The translations under genes were made by a program, and so were the position numbers. The notes under the pieces were generated by a model, which saw only the letters and a list, made by a program, of their open reading frames with translations, ran no database searches and had not been told where the DNA came from. Source: Apostichopus japonicus (taxonomy: Eukaryota; Echinodermata; Holothuroidea; Aspidochirotida; Stichopodidae). Taken from it: a DNA stretch of 64,000 bases. Location of the stretch: the NCBI RefSeq assembly GCF_037975245.1, contig NC_092574.1, positions 23,191,713-23,255,712 on the forward strand, read 5' to 3'. Each line of letters starts with the position of its first letter. Within the stretch, counting starts at the first letter, position 1. Shown here piece by piece: positions 24,661 through 37,499 of the stretch.

Positions 24661-24939
24661 TGTGGCCCTCGTGAACCACCCCCCCCCCTTCATGTATCTT
24701 GATAGTTTACTTTACGTTTGTCAACAAATTCTGATTGGTATTCCGTGGCCGAAAGTGCCAAATGGTAGATTTCTAATTGTCTCAATGTTCCATGAAAACA
24801 AAAACTAAGAAATCTAAACAAAGGTTAAACCTTTTCCTTTTGAGCAGAATGCATACCATCTTGCAGTTTTTCATACATATCACTCTATACAGGCCTCTCT
24901 ATCCCATTCACTGTCAACTTCCATACCTTACTCCATATC

Positions 24940-25080
24940 TCACTTTGTACCTCTTTCCTTTGCCCTTACCCCTACTCTTCCCCCTATGCTTACCCCTATC
25001 CTTCTCCCTAGATGCTTCTCCCTATCTACTCTTATCCCCTACCTTCCCCTATATTTCCCCTACCCCTCTCCCTCCTCAGC
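24940..25080. repeat. Pyrimidine-rich CCCCTATCC tract
   Basis: CCCCTAC/CCTATCTT-type units, mostly C and T on the plus strand. The Pro/Leu-rich plus ORF is compositional. Confidence 0.6.
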
Positions 25081-26710
25081 AAGCTTTGGATTCAAATGAT
25101 GAATTAATGTATTGCTCCATTTAGTTATAAACCACTCCATTGGATACTCTTTGCTTCTCCTTTACTAATGATGTGAGCTGAAAAGTCTGAGCAAAGACAC
25201 TCAATACACCCTTTTCCAATCTTTATAACAACTGTCTAACACAACAGTGACAAAAGACATAAACAGATTGGCACTGATGAACAGCTTCTTACAACATCTA
25301 CCGATCGACTTGCGGCATTAGCGTAAAATATATATAGCTATATTAATTTTTTGTGTGTGTATGCGTGTACATTCTCTATGGGTACTAACAGGAAATGACT
25401 CATTCTGTCAATGCGTATAAGTATCGGGCAGCTAGAACGTACATGCGCAGTGTGCCTTGGACGCCAAGTTACAGTAATAATCTTGAAAATTGGAATGGGA
25501 ATCATAATTACTCCACAAATGAATATGCATTAACCTAGATCTCCTAATCAAATATATATGCTGGACATGTACCAAGGTGAGAGACGATTATTGAAGGGAA
25601 TGGGGGACTGACCGGAAAAAAATTACTACCCTACGGTCCAAGCCGTTACTACCCATTCTGGAAATTCATAAAAATCACTAACATTGTTTTCCATTTTCAG
25701 TTACACTTTTTTTGCAAATCTATGAAAGGGAGGAAAAAATTTCATACGTATTCTTCTGTAATTTCATCACTTGGTGATGTTAACCTCCCTATCTTGATGT
25801 GCTTCAGTATAAAATTTGGTGAAAATGTTAAACTTTTGATCAACTATATTCCTTTATTTTTACATGTGCACATATGTACTGTATAGCCTTTAGAAGCAAT
25901 CTTTCCGCACTGCTTACTTGCAACTTTCAACTCAACAAAACTTGAACTTTGTACTCTTTAGCGGCTCATACGTCGACTACCACTGTGTCGACTTTCGTGG
26001 AACGGTCCTACAAATGTTGAATAGAATTTTTCCATACTTGAAAGAATCAAGCAACATGTGATTGGTCCATAATTACACATATCGGACATCACCATTTAAC
26101 ACTAAGGGTTGATTGATGTAGTTTCTACAGGTTTTCCAACCAATCTATAAATAGCCAGGACTTCCTGGAAAGCTAGCCTTAGTGCACAGCAATGAAACGA
26201 CATGTTGGACAGGCCTAAGGAAAGTATGATATCACAGTGCCATATTAGTGCCGTATTAGTGCCCTAACTCTCTTGTAAGAAAGTTTTGGTTTGTAAATTA
26301 TGCTGTAAATTGTCTCCCATTGCTTAATTTTAGAAATTTTATGCAACATAAGCCAACAAATGCATTAAGGAATTCTTCAATCACGCAGTCCACATGTTGA
26401 CGAGTAATTCGATCAATGGGACATTGCACTGTTAGGCTTGAAAGGCTGTAGAGTTGCACACTTGCAGGTTACAAGCTTTTCCATCGATCACTGAAAAACA
26501 TCATTGACGGAAAAGCATTGCATGTGTTGATTTTAAAAATTAATTTTAAGATCTAAAGTAGTAAATATAAATATGCAGCCTGCTATGTAAATCAGTTAAC
26601 CCATTGTATAGTCTTACCATATGTATTTGACTGAAGGGCTGCAGAGCCCATATACGTAGTAACATTAGGCTTATGTATGCCCCTAGGCTATAGTATAGGC
26701 TGAGTTGTGT

Positions 26711-27001
26711 TTAAGTTGAATGCGTTATGAACAGGTACCTACGGCACCGACCCAAATTAACAAACGGGTGCCAGGGAGCAATTTTTGGAACGTTCCCAAC
26801 AATAGTGATGATTATGTACTTCAGTAGCACACAACATAGCCACAGTAATACAGGGGTAATTTTAGCTGCTTCAAGTGTTAAAAGCTGATCGCTGACGATC
26901 GCTGACGGTGAATTTAGAGCAGTTGTGGGGATACCGTGTTCATCATTCAGGACACGCTGTGATGTCTGTATCTGTTGTGGACCTACTGTCCTGCAGTTCA
27001 T
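26711..27001 (-). other. Unrecognised 96-codon open frame
   Basis: Minus-strand frame with a hydrophobic stretch (ITPVLLWLCCVLLKYIIITIV) and a polar N-terminal half. It has better balanced composition than the surrounding intron. No homology, acceptor or donor recognised; it could be a relic of an inserted element. Probably not a functional gene. Confidence 0.15.
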
Positions 27002-27211
27002 TACTCAGTTTTTTATCATAACACGGTGAATGACCGTCAGCACAGTGGTCAACCTGCTGTTTACGTTGGCAACTGGAGAGCATTATTGTAAAGGTACTAT
27101 TATTAACACACTCAAGAGTTTGGGTTTTAGATCACTTGTGCATTGGAATAAAAGAATCACAATCATATATGGGGGAGGTGAGGAGGGGGAGCGGGAGGGG
27201 GGAGGGGAGAG

Positions 27212-27345
27212 GAGAAATAGACAGACAGATACTCATGTGTTAGATATTCATTCATCTTGAGAAATAGACAGACAGATACTCATGTGTTAGATATTCATTC
27301 ATCTTGAGAAATAGACAGACAGATACTCATGTGTTAGATATTCAT
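27212..27345 (+). repeat. 47-base tandem repeat, three copies
   Basis: GAGAAATAGACAGACAGATA begins at 27212, 27259 and 27306. Copies are nearly identical, so the expansion is recent. A GGGAGGGG purine tract precedes it. Confidence 0.92.
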
Positions 27346-27877
27346 CTTCTGCTTCAGAGTAACACACTTGGTTACAAATTCTCCTTGAGCAAAGAGCCAC
27401 ATCATCAGCTCAACATTACTTTGTTTGTACGTCTCAAATCAGTATATGTTAGTGCATGGACAAGAGTGGGAAGCGAGTAGCAGTAAACAATTGTCAGGTG
27501 TGCTCTACAGCACACTTTGGACAATTCTTTGGTATCAAGTCTTTGTCCTTCTTAGGGAATTCAATTGCCGATTGCTTTGGTTTAGACTCTACAAGAAGAA
27601 CGCAAAGGAATGGAATTAAGTGTATGACAATATTATGTCAATTTAGACGGCTCAACCATCCATGCAATCTTACTTGTTCATCAGACACAGGGGTGCAAGT
27701 GAATTTTATGTACCTTACACTAGGTATTTCTTTGTTATTAAATTCTGTCTATCAGAGGGGAAGGGAAACCAAGGTCCCACACCCTTGATTTTATTCTGCA
27801 GTGAAAACATAACCCCCTCTCCCCCTGGAAGTATGTATACATGGTTGTGCAGGCCTGCCTGCAGTTTTACTACTCAC

Positions 27878-28588
27878 CATTATGTGTCCCTGGTGTTGGG
27901 CAAGTCTTGTGGCATTTGCAAGTTCTTCCTCCGTAACTCCATCCACCATGTCAACATCCATACCAAATGACGGACCGTTAGTAGTATTCTGTTGTTGGTG
28001 GGGGTGGTGGTGATTATGATGATTCAAGTCCACTTTGAGTCCCGAATTGTTCTGAGGCTTAGCGGGTAACTTATTATCCGACGTGAAAGGTGACAGTGTA
28101 GGCATTGGCTGTGACAGGTCTGCTGCTTTAGCGCAGTTTTCTAATTTATTAAGTTTATTTCGTGCCTTCTTTGAGTCTGTATGATTGTCAGGTTTTGGCA
28201 TATCTGACGGTGGCGGCCTTATCCTTTGGGAAGACCCTTTGCTACCTTTGGAGCCAGATTTTGATGACAGTTGCTTGGATGGTTTCCTCTTCTCTTGCGA
28301 GTTTCCTGGTTTCGATGGATCCCCCGATGATCCAGACTTTGAGCCAGTACTACCCTTGTTGGAATGGTTACTCTTTCGTTTCGAGGATACTGGGTGGCTA
28401 CCATTGTGTTGGGCTTGCAAATCAGCTATTAAAGCAGGATTCATTTTGAAAATGTCTTGCGCTGGAAACGGCTCCACCGGTGTCTGTGGTTGTTTTGGAA
28501 TCCCTATCAACGTTGACAACTGAGACGTACTCACAATTTGGAAAGGCCCTAGAGTTTGTTGAACTGAATGGCTCAAGTGATCAGAGGC
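27878..28588 (-). CDS. AFF: AFF/Lilliputian large exon: cyclin T-binding segment plus Ser/Lys-rich linker
   Basis: This is the longest coding exon: 711 bases, 237 codons, phase 0 at both ends. The acceptor is TTCTTCTTCTAG|GCC and the donor is ATAATG|GTGAGTAG. Residues 1-40 contain HLSHSVQQTLG followed by STLIGIPKQPQTP, matching AFF LSSRIQxxLGNYDEM and the LVGVPKPxxPQTP motif, the second half of the P-TEFb-binding region. Residues about 55-125 are low-complexity Ser/Lys/Gly (SKSGSKGSKGSS), as in other AFF linkers. A His/Gln-rich patch (NHHNHHHPHQQQ) follows, then an acidic MDVDMVDGVTEEEL. The linker is likely disordered and nuclear. The reading frame stays open beyond the donor into the intron, but the GTGAGT site and the family alignment favour ending at 27878. 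Antisense ORFs here are shadows. Confidence 0.9.
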
Positions 28589-28599
28589 CTAGAAGAAGA

Positions 28600-31500
28600 A
28601 ACATAAAAAAAAAGGAATAATTACTCAACAGGCAAAGAGATATATAAATTATTCCATTCTCAAAGAAAGCTTTAATGCTATAGTGACCAATGAGGGTTGT
28701 AGGTGTCACCCCTGGTGAAGCCTGGGTAATATTCACTCATATTGTCTGGATTACCTCTCAACCTAATGAAGAGGTTTATGTGGTTACACACAGTAGACTG
28801 CTCGGAAATGATCAATACTAGGCTTTCAACCATTTATTCTGATTAATTTTTTTTTTTAAAAGGTTAGCACGTATTTCCTTTTTCATTCGCAGACCTAATA
28901 TTTTATGACTAATTCCAATTTTTTATGCCACCACTTAGCAAACTAAAGTGACTGATTACAGCTGATATAATTTCATACTGTACATGATAGAACACAGCTC
29001 AAGCAGTGGTTGGACGATCATCATCAATGACTGCTTTAACTGTCTAAGCAATCCATCCGAACCTTTAATACCAAATCCAATATCTCTTAAACCTCATTAA
29101 ACAGAATAAAATGGGATAAAATGAAGATGGAAAGTTATATCTGTTAGCTTTCTATCAGCATAATTTCTGAGTCAGTTCAAGCAGAGTTTGTCTGAATGAA
29201 CCCTAGGAGTTTGTCAATAGGGATTCCTCCTAAAATCCTCAAAATGGATAAACTCTCAGAAACAGCTTAGTAAGTTTAGAATGAAAATTTCACCAAGTTG
29301 CTTCGATCATATTCACTACTAGATTTGCCTCTGAACCATCCTTTCAACGATACACGTAAAGGTAAACTCCACAACAAGGCTGTGTGAAAGGGTTGATGAC
29401 AAGTTTCCTTCGGAAAATGATCAATTCTGCAATCCTAGGAAGTTATATTCACCAGTTATTTGGAAATTCTTATCTCCGAAATATTCATGCAAAAAATCAC
29501 AACAAACCAACATAAAAAACATGTGGACTGTTGTCATAGTTATCATTGTAAGGTATGCTGAACACAATAGTACCATGAACAATCCCCTTCTAGGTATTCT
29601 ATTTCTGTGGTAAATTCCAATCACCCAATAATCGGTTTTCTTACAATCTGAACAATTTTGTCTGGCTTATTGCAGACTCTGGGATACAAAGAATTCATAG
29701 AAGTGCAGCCAACCATATATAGTTCAATAACCTGTTGTTAATAATCATTCAAATTTAGGTTAATCAAATCCTAATGAGAAAAATCCTAATGAAAAGGTTC
29801 CAAAACAAACAAGTAATTCTTATGAAATGTACGATAACGGTGAGGTTCCCCAGAGTCTTAAATATAAAAAAAATACATATAAAAATATTCCAGAGATGCA
29901 CATCACAATGAAATTGTAGCAAAGGAGACCCCAGACTCACTGGTATGGCTATTATTATGGCTACGAGTAACGTTACTTACCTGTCTCCTTGATATATGCA
30001 CCCCAATCTACCCTATCATATGAAACTGATAACATTCTTACACTGTGCCTCAAGGACCCCTCTAAGGTCGGTCACTACCCTCCTCCTTCCTTGTAGTACT
30101 AAACTTTCAGAACGGTACATTTGGAAGAGGAAGTGGGCATATCGTCTGAAATGGGTCGTTAGGCATTGCGATGCCATTATGTCACACACAGACAAACAGA
30201 CCCACACGCACACATCCCATCCCCGACACATATATAGATTTGCTTTGCCTTACGACAAGGTAATCAAAAATATATGTTGCTTTGCTTTCTTTTACAATTT
30301 CTTTTAGTGGTTTTTCGTCCTCTGTAATAAATTTTACTTTTGATGCTAAACATTCTTGCTTTCTTATGCACTTCTTCTGACAAAGTTACGGTTATTGTAG
30401 CGTCTATCAAAATTGACTACCTTGATAATGAGAAAATGTTACAGAACCTGGAATATTTTGAAACGAATATGAATCCAACAGGAGATGCCTCCTATTATCA
30501 AAGTTTTCTTCTTTTTGGTCATTACCTGTTAGAGCTTGATTTCGACAGTACAAACACACAAAACCTCAACTTAAAATGCTAATGACAGTAATTCCAAAGC
30601 CTTTTTAATTCAAACTGCTTTGCTTGATGACACAAATTTTCACCATCATTTTGTCGACCCTCCGGTGGCCTATGTTACAGTATGGCTTACAGAACGAGGT
30701 CTAAAGGGAAAGGGGTATACTCTTTCCCTTACAGAAAATTTTATATGATTACGGGTTCTTTGTTGCAAACTGGTGTTTTCCCTGTCTTTCCCCTTTCTTT
30801 CTTCCAAATTTTTTGGCAAACCTCCATCATTTGTTGACGACCTTATTACAAGGGTCTCGATCCCACTTTGAATACCAGGGTTCTAAAGCAATGACAAAAT
30901 GTTACCGGATTAGGAAGATAGGAAATTGCATACCTCTATTAGACATGGGTAAGATAAAATTATACATAAATCATTGTGGATATTAACAACCTATTAACTA
31001 AACATCCCAATGGATTCCAACTGCAAATTATTATTGTTTGGGAGCATGGTATTATGTGCCTGAATGTAAAAAAAACTTGGCCCTACTGATATGTCTTGTT
31101 TTTTAAAAGGTAGCAAAATAAAGTATTACACAGAAGACTGCACATGTTTGAAAATCTTAAACATCATGTATCGAACAAATGCAGTAGAAGAATTAAACAT
31201 TAGGCTTATGAAGTCACAGGACAAACAAATTTGCAATTGTCATAAAAGTGAGCAAATAAAATAGGATATTGTAATTGAAAATATTTTCAAAACTGCACCT
31301 GCTTTTACACTATTTTGTAGATATAGATATGTTGCTATGAAGGCTGGGTATCCTAAGTCAATATGTACATTTAGTTCTATGTTTATTTTTGTGAGTTTAA
31401 AAACAACAAATTTGGTAAATAACTATATATATAGTAACAGGACACTGAAGGTACATGTCTATACTGTAATAATTCTATTAACTGTTTTGATGCAAAACAA

Positions 31501-32090
31501 GGTGGGAACATGATGCTAAGTTGGTACAATAAGTAGTTCGTTTAAAAAAACTGTGTTGTGTTGCTCTCATTTGGGATGTCCTTTTTTCTTTCATAGGTCT
31601 AATATCAGGAATCATCATGACATTCTGACTGAGCATACTGAAAAGAGCATCGTTGAATGCCTTTGAAATAACTTTGGAGGAGAGGGAACGGTGAAGGGTG
31701 AATGGGGGAACAGGGAAGGGAGAAGGGAGGAGTGGGAAGGGCTTCATGGCATGTGATAAATGTACTAAGTTTGATTTTGGAGAGATTGGTCAAGTCACTT
31801 GAATCAATGAATATGAAACTTGATGTTTACCTGCAGGGAGAGGAGTGGATAATAACTTGTGGAGCCAAAACCAAAAACATCACTTCAACTGTTACTGATT
31901 GATGCTTTACACTCTTGTGTTTTCCCCAATACATGTTTAATTGCAACTACAGTAACTGGATTGTATTGTTGAGTTTTACTAAACGGTACTAGCAACTTGT
32001 AGATCAAGGATGGATCATACACATTACTGATATCATCTAAATATAATATGACAAAACTAAATAACAATTTTCTTTGGTAATTATAGCATC
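28600..32090. other. AFF intron between the 28588 exon and upstream exons
   Basis: No coding frame supported. Contains a diverged copy of the donor-like repeat (TTACTTACCTGTCTCC at 29973-29988), the CA tail plus hairpin at 30181-30262, and a purine-rich tract at 31675-31740. Confidence 0.5.
30181..30262. repeat. CA-rich tail with hairpin, second copy
   Basis: TCACACACAGACAAACAGAC, CACACGCACACATC, then TTTGCCTTACGACAAGGTAA. Same order as at 11281-11375 and 40288-40335. Confidence 0.5.
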
Positions 32091-32096
32091 TATAGC

Positions 32097-32650
32097 CTTC
32101 AACTACACCTTGACCATGCAGGACTACCAAATACTATGGCACTTAAATTTCCAATGTCCAGATGGTTCACAATGTGTACTCAATCCAATGGTAGCTCCCC
32201 GAAGCTCAAATACTTACACATTGACATTGCAGGAGTCAGGACTACCAAATACTATTGCACTTAAATTTCCAATGTCCAGATGGTTCACAATGTGTACTCA
32301 ATCCAATGGTAGCTCCCCGAAGCTCACATACTTACACATTGACATTGCAGGACTACCAAATACTATTGCACTTAAATTTCCAATGTCCAGATGGTTCACA
32401 TTGTGTACTCAAATCCAATGGTAGCTCCCTGAAGCTCACATACTTACACATTGACATTGCAGGACTACCAAATACTATGGCACTTAAATTTCCAATGTCC
32501 AGATGGTTCACAATGTGTACTCAATCCAATGGTAGCTCCCTGAACCTCACATAATTACACCTTGACAGTGCACTTGAATTTCAAACAGCTGGTTCACAAT
32601 GTGTGCTTAAATCCAATGGTAACACCCTGAAGCTCACATACATCCACTGA
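32097..32650. repeat. 112-base tandem repeat
   Basis: Four good copies and a decayed fifth. GGACTACCAAATACTAT occurs at 32121, 32238, 32350 and 32462; the first interval is longer because of a short AGGAGTC duplication. Confidence 0.92.
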
Positions 32651-32669
32651 ATGCAAAACAACTTGTACT

Positions 32670-32967
32670 ATACCAAACAAGCAATCAACCATACCTACTG
32701 TACCGAACAAGGGAATCAAACTATACCTACTGTACCAAACGAGGAATCAAACATACCTACTGTTCCAAACAAGCAATCAAACATACCCACTGTACCAAAC
32801 GAGGAATCAAACATACCCACTGTACCAAACAAGGAATCAAATATACCTACTGTACCAAACAAGCAATCAAACATACCTACTGTACCAAACAAGCAATCAA
32901 ACATACCTACTGTACCGAACAAGGAATCAAACATACCTACTGTACCAAACAAGCAATCAAACATACT
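32670..32967. repeat. 30-base minisatellite
   Basis: About ten copies of a 30-base unit (ACCTACTGTACCAAACAAGC plus AATCAAACAT), with AAGCAATC/GAGGAATC/AAGGAATC variants. Because the unit is ten codons, both strands remain open (PTVPNKQSNI on plus, MFDCLFGTVG on minus). It abuts the 112-base array. Confidence 0.95.
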
Positions 32968-33312
32968 AAGAGCTTTGCTGTTATTTCCGCCAACTACTGT
33001 AATGCACTGAAAATATCGTTTGTAATTATAGACAAATCTCTACAATGAAAGTACTGTATTGTACAGTTCCCTCAAGGCCAACTTACTTTGGGACAAACTA
33101 TAATAACATTATTTCTCAACATTTTTACACATTTCTTAAAAGACAATAATGTAAGGAAAAACATTGCAAAGCAAATTCTGTTCCAACGGATCTAATGGAA
33201 GGAGAATTCAAATCTATTCAGAATCCCACTCTTTCCCTAATCGATAGTTCTGACTGCCGCTGCTAACAATTTGCTGTTTTTTTTTTTTTTTTTACGTGCG
33301 TGAATTTCTTAC

Positions 33313-33486
33313 CTCCATCACCTCAAACTGTTCACAGTCGATACAGGTGCATTGCCATCTTTTGTTACCGCCGTCATCACCATCCTCTGATGACGACGAC
33401 GATGGTGATGACGATAATGGCGGAAGTGGACCTTCCTCCCAGTTTGAGTGAAGGATTTTCCTCCAAAATGAATCAAATTCGTTCAT
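33313..33486 (-). CDS. Candidate alternative first exon (of the AFF gene or of a nested gene)
   Basis: Fifty-eight codons from ATG in context AAGGATGA to the donor GTGATGGAG|GTAAGAAAT, phase 0. The peptide starts MNEFDSFWRKILHSNWEEG, then a Pro/Ser run, an acidic SEDGDDGG stretch and a Cys cluster WQCTCIDCEQFEVME. No convincing acceptor precedes the ATG, so it reads as a first exon. Its phase-0 donor is compatible with the phase-0 acceptor at 28588, which would produce an AFF isoform lacking the RERER/PLFGVP exon. AFF2 and AFF3 of vertebrates also begin with a short first exon of the type MDxFD, a weak resemblance to MNEFDSF. It could instead start an unrelated gene. Coding character is inferred from codon pattern and splice site only. 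Confidence 0.48.
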
Positions 33487-33620
33487 CCTTTTAATGCCTT
33501 CATTTATTCAAGATGGCGAAACCATTACGAGAAACCTTTCTAATAACGCAATTGCAGCGTATTTCCTTCTCCACGCATTTCCGCCTCTCTTGGCTACGTC
33601 TTGAACAGTCAGGAAACGGA
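33487..33620 (-). promoter_or_regulatory. Candidate internal promoter upstream of the 33486 exon
   Basis: Directly upstream (minus sense) of the ATG exon lies CGCCATCTTG (CAAGATGGCG on plus, about 33510-33519), the YY1-type motif often found at initiators of housekeeping-type promoters. The 120 bases beyond it are less AT-rich than the surrounding intron and include several CpGs (TTACGAG, AACGCAATT, CCACGCATTTCCG). There is no TATA box at a convincing distance. Inferred from motif and position. Confidence 0.38.
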
Positions 33621-34032
33621 CTCAAAATGGAAATGTATTGAAGGTAAAAGGTATATTGAAATTTGAGCATCTTTTGAATTGTTTATACAAACAACAAACT
33701 CTCTCTTTATAGTTCAGGCTAAGAATATATGTGTGTATCCTGTCCTGCGTTGCTAAAATTAGCATAACCTTGTCATAAGTACCTCAAAATGTGTCACTTT
33801 ATGTAGTTTGACCGGTCCAAGTAAGATAAATGATTGGTATTATTTTATGAGTAACAACTGGTCTCTCCTTCATTTTGCTCCATCCATTGTACTTGGTGAA
33901 TATTCCAAAGCAAAATCTTCCCTTTAAATAATCTGATCTATGGTTGTTGGATGCTATTTATGTTTACATAATCATTTGTTTTGTTTGGGGATCTGGACTA
34001 TATCCAACAATTCACCATAGAGAAATATTATG

Positions 34033-34485
34033 GGATAGCATTTTCTTTTTCAAAGATGAGTGAGTTTGTTTTGGCTAATACAGACAGACCTTTAATATTG
34101 AGAATCTGTTGATATGGATCATACAAAATGGCACACTAGTGTACATATCCTTGATGCATACAATTTTTGTTAAGTATGACCTCTTTTTGTTAAAGTCTCA
34201 TTAAAAATTTATTGCATATCAAGCAGTTTTAACTTTTACAGGTCTTGACAGGTCTTTACAGGATAGCATTTTCTTTTCAAAGATGAGTGAGTTTGTTTTG
34301 GCTAATACAGACAGACCTTTAATATTGAGAATCTGTTGATATGGATCATACAAAATGGCACACTAGTGTACATATCCTTGATGCATACAATTTTTGTTAA
34401 GTATGACCCCTTTTTGTTTAAGTTTCATTAAAAGATTTATTGCATATAAAGTAGTGTTAACTTTTACAGGTCTTGCTGTCTTAAC
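34033..34485. repeat. 228-base tandem duplication
   Basis: GGATAGCATTTTCTTTT starts at 34033 and again at 34261; the two copies are nearly identical through AAGTATGACC and CTTTTACAGGTCTTG, so the duplication is recent. Confidence 0.93.
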
Positions 34486-34889
34486 CTGCTGCATGCAGTG
34501 AATAATTTCCATCAATATATGATTATCAGTTATAGTTATGCCCTAGATAGCACCAGCAGGTGAGAAGATCCCCCAACTTAAGACTGTGGATGGAGCATTC
34601 TCATGCAGTTTCATGCATGAACACTACTCCAGCAATGTTGCAGCTCAGTTGACTGGACTGCAAAGAAACTTTTAGGTACAGCCCTAAGTCTTGCATGCCA
34701 CAGACACAATTTGTCAAAAACAGCACATGCAAGGAGGATTAAACTAAAGATATTAAAGGACATAATTATTATTAGGATAACTTATCAAATTGAGTTCAGT
34801 TTTCAATTTCATTTCAATTTCCAAATTTCTTTCATTCCTTAGAAATGTTAGAAATGCTGAAACTTTGACCACTAATGCCAATCTCTCCC

Positions 34890-34965
34890 TCCCCCATCTC
34901 CCTTCCTCGTCTCCCCTCCCCCATCTCCCCTCCCTCATCTCCCCTACCCCATCTCCACTCCACCT
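34890..34965. repeat. Pyrimidine-rich CTCCCCTCCCCCATCT tract
   Basis: Tandem CCCATCTCCCCTCCC-like units; near-pure pyrimidine on plus. Confidence 0.75.
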
Positions 34966-36137
34966 AACACTTTCAGTGTTTTGGCATATGGGAATATATG
35001 CTGATTACTTCAGAAAACAATTTAATTTCTGACTGTATCATAACCGACCAGACAGCATAAAGGATACCATCAATATTCGCCAAGTCGCTGACATCAATGC
35101 TTCAATGACAACATTGTTCTACATTCGGAAGCATACTTTAAATGACGGTTTAAGCACAAGTCCCTGTCACTTTCATTTATCTCATCTCCCTACATGTAAT
35201 TAGTATAGGGAGTTGAGATATCGTATTTCACCACACATCAGAAATATGTGTCACCAACTCCTCCTAGACCGTGACTTAGTAAGTTCGATGAAGTTCAAAC
35301 TTCGTGGGTAGGTGCCTGACTATGTAAACTCGTGTCTGCGTGACAGATGATATCATTGGTCTAAGGTCAGAGGTCAAAAACCTTAAAACTTGGTTCTTAA
35401 TCATTTCTCCTTGTCAACATGTAGGACAAAGTCATAATTAAACCACACAATAACAGAGAATGACCAGACAAATTTATAAATTGTAACAATTTTGGTGTTT
35501 AGGGTCGAGGACAAAGGTCAATTGAGGTCAATTTGGCCTAAAAAATAAGTCCATTCAAGTTCAAACTAACTGTGTAAAAAAATGACAGCCTTTTGAGCGA
35601 AATTAGGATGCTAAGAGTAAAGTCTGGAGGAGATGAGCTCTGCAACTCCATGGATTACCATCTTGTTTTACTTATAACAAGGTGCTTGTACTATACCTCA
35701 ATTTAATTAGAAAGTGTCCAACCATAAAAGAAATTTAATAAGTGCCCAAAATAACCTGCCTGAACATGGGCAGAAGAATCCAAGATCTCATACACTGTAG
35801 TACAAATGTCGAGGCAACGATCTAAATTATTAAACCATAGATGCAATGTTATCCCTGATGCACTGTGCATGGATGACCTAGATCAGACCAAAGTACTAAC
35901 AGCATTGACCTCATCAGCACCTTCCAATCATCCACAATATCCAGCAGTATCATAGCAGGGACTGAGAGAATTATATCCCAAACAACTCCCCTCTAAACTT
36001 AAACTTAAGTTAAGAGACCTTACCTGTCTCTTTAATACTGAGTAATGCACTTTTGTCTGCTGTGCTCTTAGAGACAGGAGAGCACTAAATAATTGTTTCC
36101 TCAATTGGAGAATGCTCTTGCATAAAACAAGGATTCA

Positions 36138-36625
36138 TGGAGATAAAGCAGAGAAATTAAAGACATCACAATGATGAAGAAAGCAATGCTTTAGTTCTAT
36201 GAAATAAATCATGGTCAGTGCAGCGTGACAGCAATTAAAAATTAACAAATTGATGAACTTACACTTTCCTGTTGAGCTACGGATCCGATCAAATGCACTT
36301 TCAGCGTTTCTACCACTACTCTACAGTTAATTAGAATCAGCCCATGAACTCAACTTGGTTTCTGTATCTATTCATTCGGACTATGTTTTGATCCATGGAG
36401 ACAAAAGCAGAGAAAGCAAAGACTTCACAATGATGAAGAAAGCAATGCTTTAGTTCTGTTTCATAGACCATGGTCATTGCAGTACCACGATGACAGCAAT
36501 TAAAAATTAACAAATTGATGAACTATCACTTTCCTGTTGAGCTACGTACAGTATGCAAGCAAATGCACTTTTAACGTTACTATCACCACTGTACAATAAT
36601 TAGAATCATCCCATGAACTCAAATT
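36138..36625. repeat. About 260-base tandem duplication
   Basis: ATGATGAAGAAAGCAATGCT, GACAGCAATTAAAAATTAAC and ACTTTCCTGTTGAGCTACG each occur twice in the same order, about 260 bases apart. Copies differ by several substitutions and indels, so this is older than the 34-kb duplication. Confidence 0.9.
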
Positions 36626-37499
36626 ACACTATGTGCTTTGAAAAAAGATCTTTCACGGCTCACTAAACATTTTATCCTGAGGATTCACTGCAAAAAGGCT
36701 CACTGCCACTGGTTTGAAACTAGATATGAAGTTATCATTGTTTAATTAATGCAAGTAAACAAGGAAGCTTTTACATAGGACACTTCATGCCAGAGTCTAG
36801 GGGTTGATTAAGGGACACCTTTAAATACAAAATCAACGGTGGTTATTTCCCTTTCTGGAGAAGATGACCAACCTCATGCATATTAACTTGAAAATTATAT
36901 AAAAGTACTAGCAAATTTAACAGTTCTTGTATCTTGTGTGATTAAATATAAACACAAACCAATAAAGATACCATTTCTGCAGCAGATTGCACATCTTTCT
37001 TACCTGGAAATAGTCACCAAACGTATTTCAATTAAAAAAAAATCAAATTGAAAGGGGAGTTTGTTTCTTTGTTGTTTGGGTAGTCCCCAAGTTGCATTGA
37101 AAGCTCTATTAGTGTACTTATGACTGCACACAATGAAAAGATCCTAATGACTCATTCCAAGGCTACCATTCAATGTCTCTACGGAAACAGATTTCCCTCG
37201 GCATTGTCATTGTCACAATCCCTTTTCACGTGTAACAGGAATCTTGCTTCACTTTGTATGGATCTGACAACAAGGCATGAGGCGTTCTCACAAACTTCAG
37301 ACCATTCATTAATGGATCGAAGAATATTCTGCCAATTGAAAGGTACCTACTAGATGTATGTCCTACTTTCTGGATGCAGTGTGCTTTTTTTTAGGGGGGG
37401 GGGTTGGAGAATGATAAACAAGGGTGTCTTTGAGGCACACTTCAAAACATTGCTTCAAAAATCGAGCATATATCTGTCTGACTTCACCTGTACTAAAAC

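Noticed and set aside
28162-28523. Plus-strand ORFs of 95 and 112 codons
   Set aside because: They are antisense shadows of the 27878-28588 AFF exon.
33300-33494. Plus-strand 64-codon ORF with a His/Thr/Met pattern
   Set aside because: It is antisense to the 33313-33486 exon; only the minus strand has an initiator context and a donor.
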